This document shows, piece by piece, positions 61,325 through 64,000 of a stretch of 64,000 nucleotides of DNA. The stretch lies in assembly GCA_017302455.1 (NCBI GenBank), contig JAFLDO010000004.1, positions 62,001 to 126,000 of the forward strand, in the 5' to 3' direction. Numbering within the stretch: position 1 is the stretch's first letter; every line of letters begins with the position of its first letter. The position numbers and the translations under genes were made by a program. Source of the DNA: Accumulibacter sp. (lineage in GTDB: Bacteria; Pseudomonadota; Gammaproteobacteria; Burkholderiales; Rhodocyclaceae). The notes beneath the pieces are model-generated. The model was not told the origin of the DNA. It saw only the letters and a program-made list of their open reading frames with translations, and ran no database searches.

Positions 61325-62740
61325 CTAGAACTTGTGGGCGCCATGGCTGCCCATGCTCATGATGTATTGCAGGGTCACCTGGTTGTCGGTCACCCCCTGC
61401 ATCGACCGGTCCTGCGCATACTGCAGGCGCATGCGTGCGAACTCGCTCCAGCTGTAGTCGGCCATCACCGTAGCGCGCTGCGGGCGATAATCGGCGACCA
61501 GCAGGTTGTTCGCGTTGACGCCGAAATCGCGCCTGCCGGAATCGAGCCGGTCATAACGCAGACCGGCACGCCAGTTGGGCGTGAACTGATAGACGCCCTG
61601 CAGATACCATCCGGACTGGCGCGTGTCATAGTTGCTGAGGACCGTGGCGCCGCTCATCGCCGGATCGCAGGCGTTGCCGACGCCCTCTTCATCCAGGCAG
61701 TCGAGCTCGCCCTTCTCCGTTCGCCGGAAGTACTCGCCCTGCAGCTTGAAGTTGCGATCGCTCGGGTTGCCGTCAGGCGCCCACTTCCAGACGAAGTCGG
61801 CAATCCAGGTCTTCGTCGTGCCATCGAACAGGCCCTGTGCCGCGAGGCCGTTGACGTCCTCGAATTCCGCTTCGCGGTCCTTCGCCGAGGTCTGCAGATA
61901 CGACAGGCCGGCGAGCCAGCTGTTGGCCACCCCGACATCGCCGCCGAACTTGACGTAGGCCGCGCCGGCGTTGGCGCCGTTCGCGTTTTCGTCCGTTCCG
62001 GGGTAAGTGGAGCCGCGGCCAGCCTCAAGACCGATCTCGACGAAGAGCTTGCTTGGTGCCACCCATTTCAGCTGAGCGCCATCCTGGGTGTAGCTGGCAT
62101 GGCTGCCAAACAGCACCTGATACATCAGGGGTGCATCGGCGAAATCCCAGGCGTGCGGATGTTTGTCGTTGAGGTAGCCGATCCCCGAACGGAAACGACC
62201 GCCCTTGAGGCCCAGGCCGTGACCGATTGCCAGCGACTGGAACCAGGCCTCTTCGACCTCGACTTCGTTGTCCTGAATACCCAGCGTCAGATTGCCGCGC
62301 CAGTAGGGGTCGATGCCGGCGGTGAACACCAGTTCGCTATGATCGATCGAGAATCCTCTCTGCTCGGCGCTGTGGTCATCGCCATGGCTGTGCCCGTTGG
62401 CCGGCCAGAAGCCGGTGATTCCACGTTCCGGGATGTCCTTCATGTTCTTGTACTGGCCCTGCAGGATCACCGATATCTCGGGGTTGAAAGCACTCATCGC
62501 GGCGGCTGGCGCAGCCGGTGGCGGTGCTGTTGCCACCTGCACGGCGGTGGCTTCGGCCTTTGCTGCGGTCTTTTCGGCGTCGGCAAGGCGGCTTTCGAGC
62601 GCTGCGATGCGTTGTTCGTAGCTTTCCTTCATTTGTTTGACCTGGGCACGGATCTCGGCCAGAGCGGCGTCGTTGGCAGCATCCGCCGACGGGGCAAAGC
62701 AGAGCACCGCAGCCAGGGCGGCGGTAAGTGTGGTACGCAT
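61325..62740 (-). CDS. outer-membrane porin-like protein with periplasmic coiled coil
   Basis: This 471-residue protein has signal peptide ending ADA near residue 21, then a coiled coil (about 24-65: IRAQVKQMKESYEQRIAAL). A beta-barrel pattern follows with alternating residues and a C-terminal aromatic Phe (GSHGAHKF). A His/Asp loop, NGHSHGDDHS, lies near residue 115 and could bind metal. It probably moves metal or solute across the outer membrane; it resembles trimeric OprP/OprO-type or zinc-regulated porins. The gene is 64 bases upstream of the metal-binding protein. Confidence 0.78.
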   Translation of the reverse strand: MRTTLTAALAAVLCFAPSADAANDAALAEIRAQVKQMKESYEQRIAALESRLADAEKTAAKAEATAVQVATAPPPAAPAAAMSAFNPEISVILQGQYKNMKDIPERGITGFWPANGHSHGDDHSAEQRGFSIDHSELVFTAGIDPYWRGNLTLGIQDNEVEVEEAWFQSLAIGHGLGLKGGRFRSGIGYLNDKHPHAWDFADAPLMYQVLFGSHASYTQDGAQLKWVAPSKLFVEIGLEAGRGSTYPGTDENANGANAGAAYVKFGGDVGVANSWLAGLSYLQTSAKDREAEFEDVNGLAAQGLFDGTTKTWIADFVWKWAPDGNPSDRNFKLQGEYFRRTEKGELDCLDEEGVGNACDPAMSGATVLSNYDTRQSGWYLQGVYQFTPNWRAGLRYDRLDSGRRDFGVNANNLLVADYRPQRATVMADYSWSEFARMRLQYAQDRSMQGVTDNQVTLQYIMSMGSHGAHKF

Positions 62741-62810
62741 GACGATTCCTCCAGTGAGCACTGCACTTCACCCGGCGGGGGCTGGGCGATGGACTGTTCG
62801 GGGCAGGCGG

Positions 62811-63092
62811 TCAGGCGGCGGGAGGAGCGCGGGCGCATTCGCGCGGGTTCTGCGGCGAACAACGGCCATGGCTTGTCCCGGCCGGCGACGCGAGAGGGGA
62901 AAACGGCTCGGGCAACGCCCTGGCAAGCGCGGGCAGGGGTGCATCCAGCGCGTGCACGGCGAGGCAGAGGGTGCACACCGGTTCGCCCCCTTCATCGGCG
63001 GCAGGCTGCAGGTGTTCGAGTGAATGGAGAAGCGCAGCCGACTGGGCAAACAGCAGCAGGACTGCCAGGAAGGCTGCGCGGGCGAACGGCAT
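62811..63092 (-). CDS. small secreted Cys/His-containing protein (DUF2946-like)
   Basis: This 93-residue protein has a signal peptide or membrane anchor (FARAAFLAVLLLFAQSAALLHSL) and a metal-ligand-like stretch: HSLEHLQP, VCTLCLAVHALD and a later HGRC. Such small Cys-x2-Cys-x3-His proteins often precede zinc or copper uptake genes; binding and function here are unproven. An AAGGA ribosome site overlaps the stop of the small upstream ORF. It is first or second in the metal-uptake run. Confidence 0.72.
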   Translation of the reverse strand: MPFARAAFLAVLLLFAQSAALLHSLEHLQPAADEGGEPVCTLCLAVHALDAPLPALARALPEPFSPLASPAGTSHGRCSPQNPRECARAPPAA

Positions 63093-63102
63093 TCGCGCGT
63101 CC

Positions 63103-63198
63103 TTACCGCGCCGGCAGGACGGGTGCGTCAGTGCAGCCAACCTGCAGGGAGATGATGTCCGGATTGGCAGGCTGGTCGATAGTGGCGGCGGTCTTCAT
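63103..63198 (-). CDS. candidate 31-residue leader peptide of the metal-uptake operon
   Basis: The ORF begins with ATG at 63198 (MKTAATIDQPANPDIISLQ), contains one Cys, and its TAA lies 10 bases before the next start, inside that gene's ribosome-binding site (TAAGGA). This spacing suggests translational coupling or a regulatory leader, but there is no independent evidence it is expressed. Confidence 0.35.
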   Translation of the reverse strand: MKTAATIDQPANPDIISLQVGCTDAPVLPAR

Positions 63199-63206
63199 GG
63201 CGGCCA

Positions 63207-63235
63207 ATTTAAGCACAGGGGACTTCTACTTGCAA
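63207..63235 (-). promoter_or_regulatory. promoter of the metal-uptake operon
   Basis: On the minus strand TTGCAA (63235-63230), a 17-bp spacer and TTAAAT (63212-63207) precede the small ORF. The -35 lies inside the downstream arm of the 63219-63257 inverted repeat. Confidence 0.5.
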
Positions 63236-63257
63236 CACAGTTGCAAGTAGAAGTCCC
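63219..63257. promoter_or_regulatory. perfect 18-bp inverted repeat, candidate operator (or repeated element)
   Basis: Arms GGGACTTCTACTTGCAAC (63219-63236) and its exact complement (63240-63257) flank a 3-base ACA centre. It covers the -35 and spacer of the divergent metal-uptake promoter. It does not match the well-known AT-rich Zur box, so it may be a different regulator site. It could also be a dispersed intergenic repeat, which needs a genome count. Confidence 0.6.
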
Positions 63258-63418
63258 TCAAGGAAGAATGCCCGCTTGACTTCGGTTTTCAAGGCCAGCG
63301 ATACTCGTGCAGCGGCGCGGTGGTTTTTACCGGCGGTGTCCGGTGAGTGCCAGCCAGCCGGGCTGACCCAGTCAATGCGCCTTCCCAAGCAAGGCGTCTG
63401 TCGTCGAGGAGAAGATTG

Positions 63419-64000
63419 ATGCAACCCTTGTGTTTCGTATTGATGCCTTTCGGCAGGAAGACCATTGCCTCGGGGGCCACCATCGACTTCGACGCGGTCT
63501 ATCAGGAGCTGATTGCTCCGGCCATTGCAGCGGCGGGCATGGAGGCGCTGCGCGCCGACGAGGAGGTCACCGGTGGTGTGATCCACAAGCCGATGTTCGA
63601 GCGGCTGATCCTGTGCGATTTCGCGGTCGCCGATCTGACCGGTGCCAATGCCAACGTCTTCTACGAACTCGGCCTGCGGCATGGTGTTCGCCCGGCAACC
63701 ACGGTGCTGCTCTGCGCCGGCCCGATGCCCTTCGATGTCGCGCTCCTGCGCGCGCTGCCGTATCAGCTTGGCGCGGATGGCCGGCCGACCGCCGTGCCGA
63801 TCGCCGTCGAGGGCCTGCGCAAGCTGCTCGATGCGGCCCGGCGAACGCAGGGGGAGGCGAACCTGGACAGCCCGGTCTTCCAGCTGGTCGATGGCTACAC
63901 GCCGCCAGACATTGCCCGGCTGAAGACCGATGTCTTCCGTGATCGAGCCCATTATGCGATCGCGGCACGCAACCGCCTGGCGGCTGCCCGCCGCGTTGGT
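63419..64000 (+). CDS. DUF4071/TRAFs-binding-like protein with N-terminal nucleotide-hydrolase-like domain (3' end outside window)
   Basis: The first 194 codons are open to the window edge. The sequence QPLCFVLMPFGRKTIAS, ADEEVTGGVIHKPMFERLIL and AVADLTGANANVFYELGLRH is the conserved N-terminal module of DUF4071-type proteins. It has the ADLTGxNxNVFYELG signature shared with TIR/2-deoxyribosyltransferase-like folds. The full protein normally also has a larger C-terminal TPR-like region, not visible here. Activity is unknown; a NAD or nucleoside-hydrolase role is speculative. The ATG at 63419 follows GAGGAG. Confidence 0.75.
   Translation, partial: MQPLCFVLMPFGRKTIASGATIDFDAVYQELIAPAIAAAGMEALRADEEVTGGVIHKPMFERLILCDFAVADLTGANANVFYELGLRHGVRPATTVLLCAGPMPFDVALLRALPYQLGADGRPTAVPIAVEGLRKLLDAARRTQGEANLDSPVFQLVDGYTPPDIARLKTDVFRDRAHYAIAARNRLAAARRVG

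Overview
The window is GC-rich, densely coded chromosomal DNA of a betaproteobacterium. Gene content and order point to the Rhodocyclales, most like Candidatus Accumulibacter or a relative. The markers are yqgE-ruvX-pyrR-pyrB-pyrC', yggS-proC-yggT-yggU beside divergent pilT-pilU, and rubredoxin next to thiD-thiE-hemL. This placement is inferred from content, not from a database match. I found no rRNA, tRNA, insertion sequence, integrase or CRISPR array.

Layout. 1-157: 3' end of a cytochrome c gene, then a terminator. 328-5271: livKHMGF, a branched-chain amino-acid type ABC importer. 5281-10083: an HDOD signalling protein, a ferredoxin-type reductase, and a divergent SDR / HemJ-like / rRNA methyltransferase run. 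10171-12384: pilU and pilT. 12454-14788: yggS, proC, yggT, yggU. 14806-18570: the pyrimidine operon, with a dihydroorotase-like subunit that has lost its metal-binding HxH. 18618-20066: photolyase. 20044-29041: the Pil-Chp chemosensory cluster (pilG, pilH, pilI, pilJ, chpA) controlling twitching; no pilK. 29133-32217: rubredoxin, thiD, thiE, hemL. 32275-44366: mixed housekeeping and envelope genes (CorA-like, beta-helix protein, DsbD, CutA, NodIJ-like exporter, hydrolase, ferredoxin, DnaJ-like, VanZ-like, sodium:solute symporter).

The accessory part starts at about 44.6 kb. A two-gene operon (50145 to 44596, minus strand) encodes a three-part TIR-family protein and a STAND NTPase with 16 gapless 42-residue WD40 repeats. 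This looks like a TIR/STAND sensor-effector pair of the immunity type. A second three-part TIR-like protein lies at 57657-58937. The N-terminal part of a third, different nucleotide-hydrolase-like protein (DUF4071-like) runs off the right edge from 63419. Between them are an RNA-binding protein gene, an sxtJ/sxtK/sxtI-like cassette (membrane protein, 49-residue DUF5989-like protein, carbamoyltransferase) with an SGNH hydrolase, yebC, and a HerA-like ATPase gene.

58990-63198 (minus strand) looks like a zinc/manganese acquisition operon: a possible leader peptide, a small secreted Cys/His protein, an outer-membrane porin-like protein, and a metal-binding protein with its ATPase and permease. 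An 18-bp-armed perfect inverted repeat (63219-63257) overlaps a well-formed promoter upstream of it and is the strongest non-coding signal in the window.
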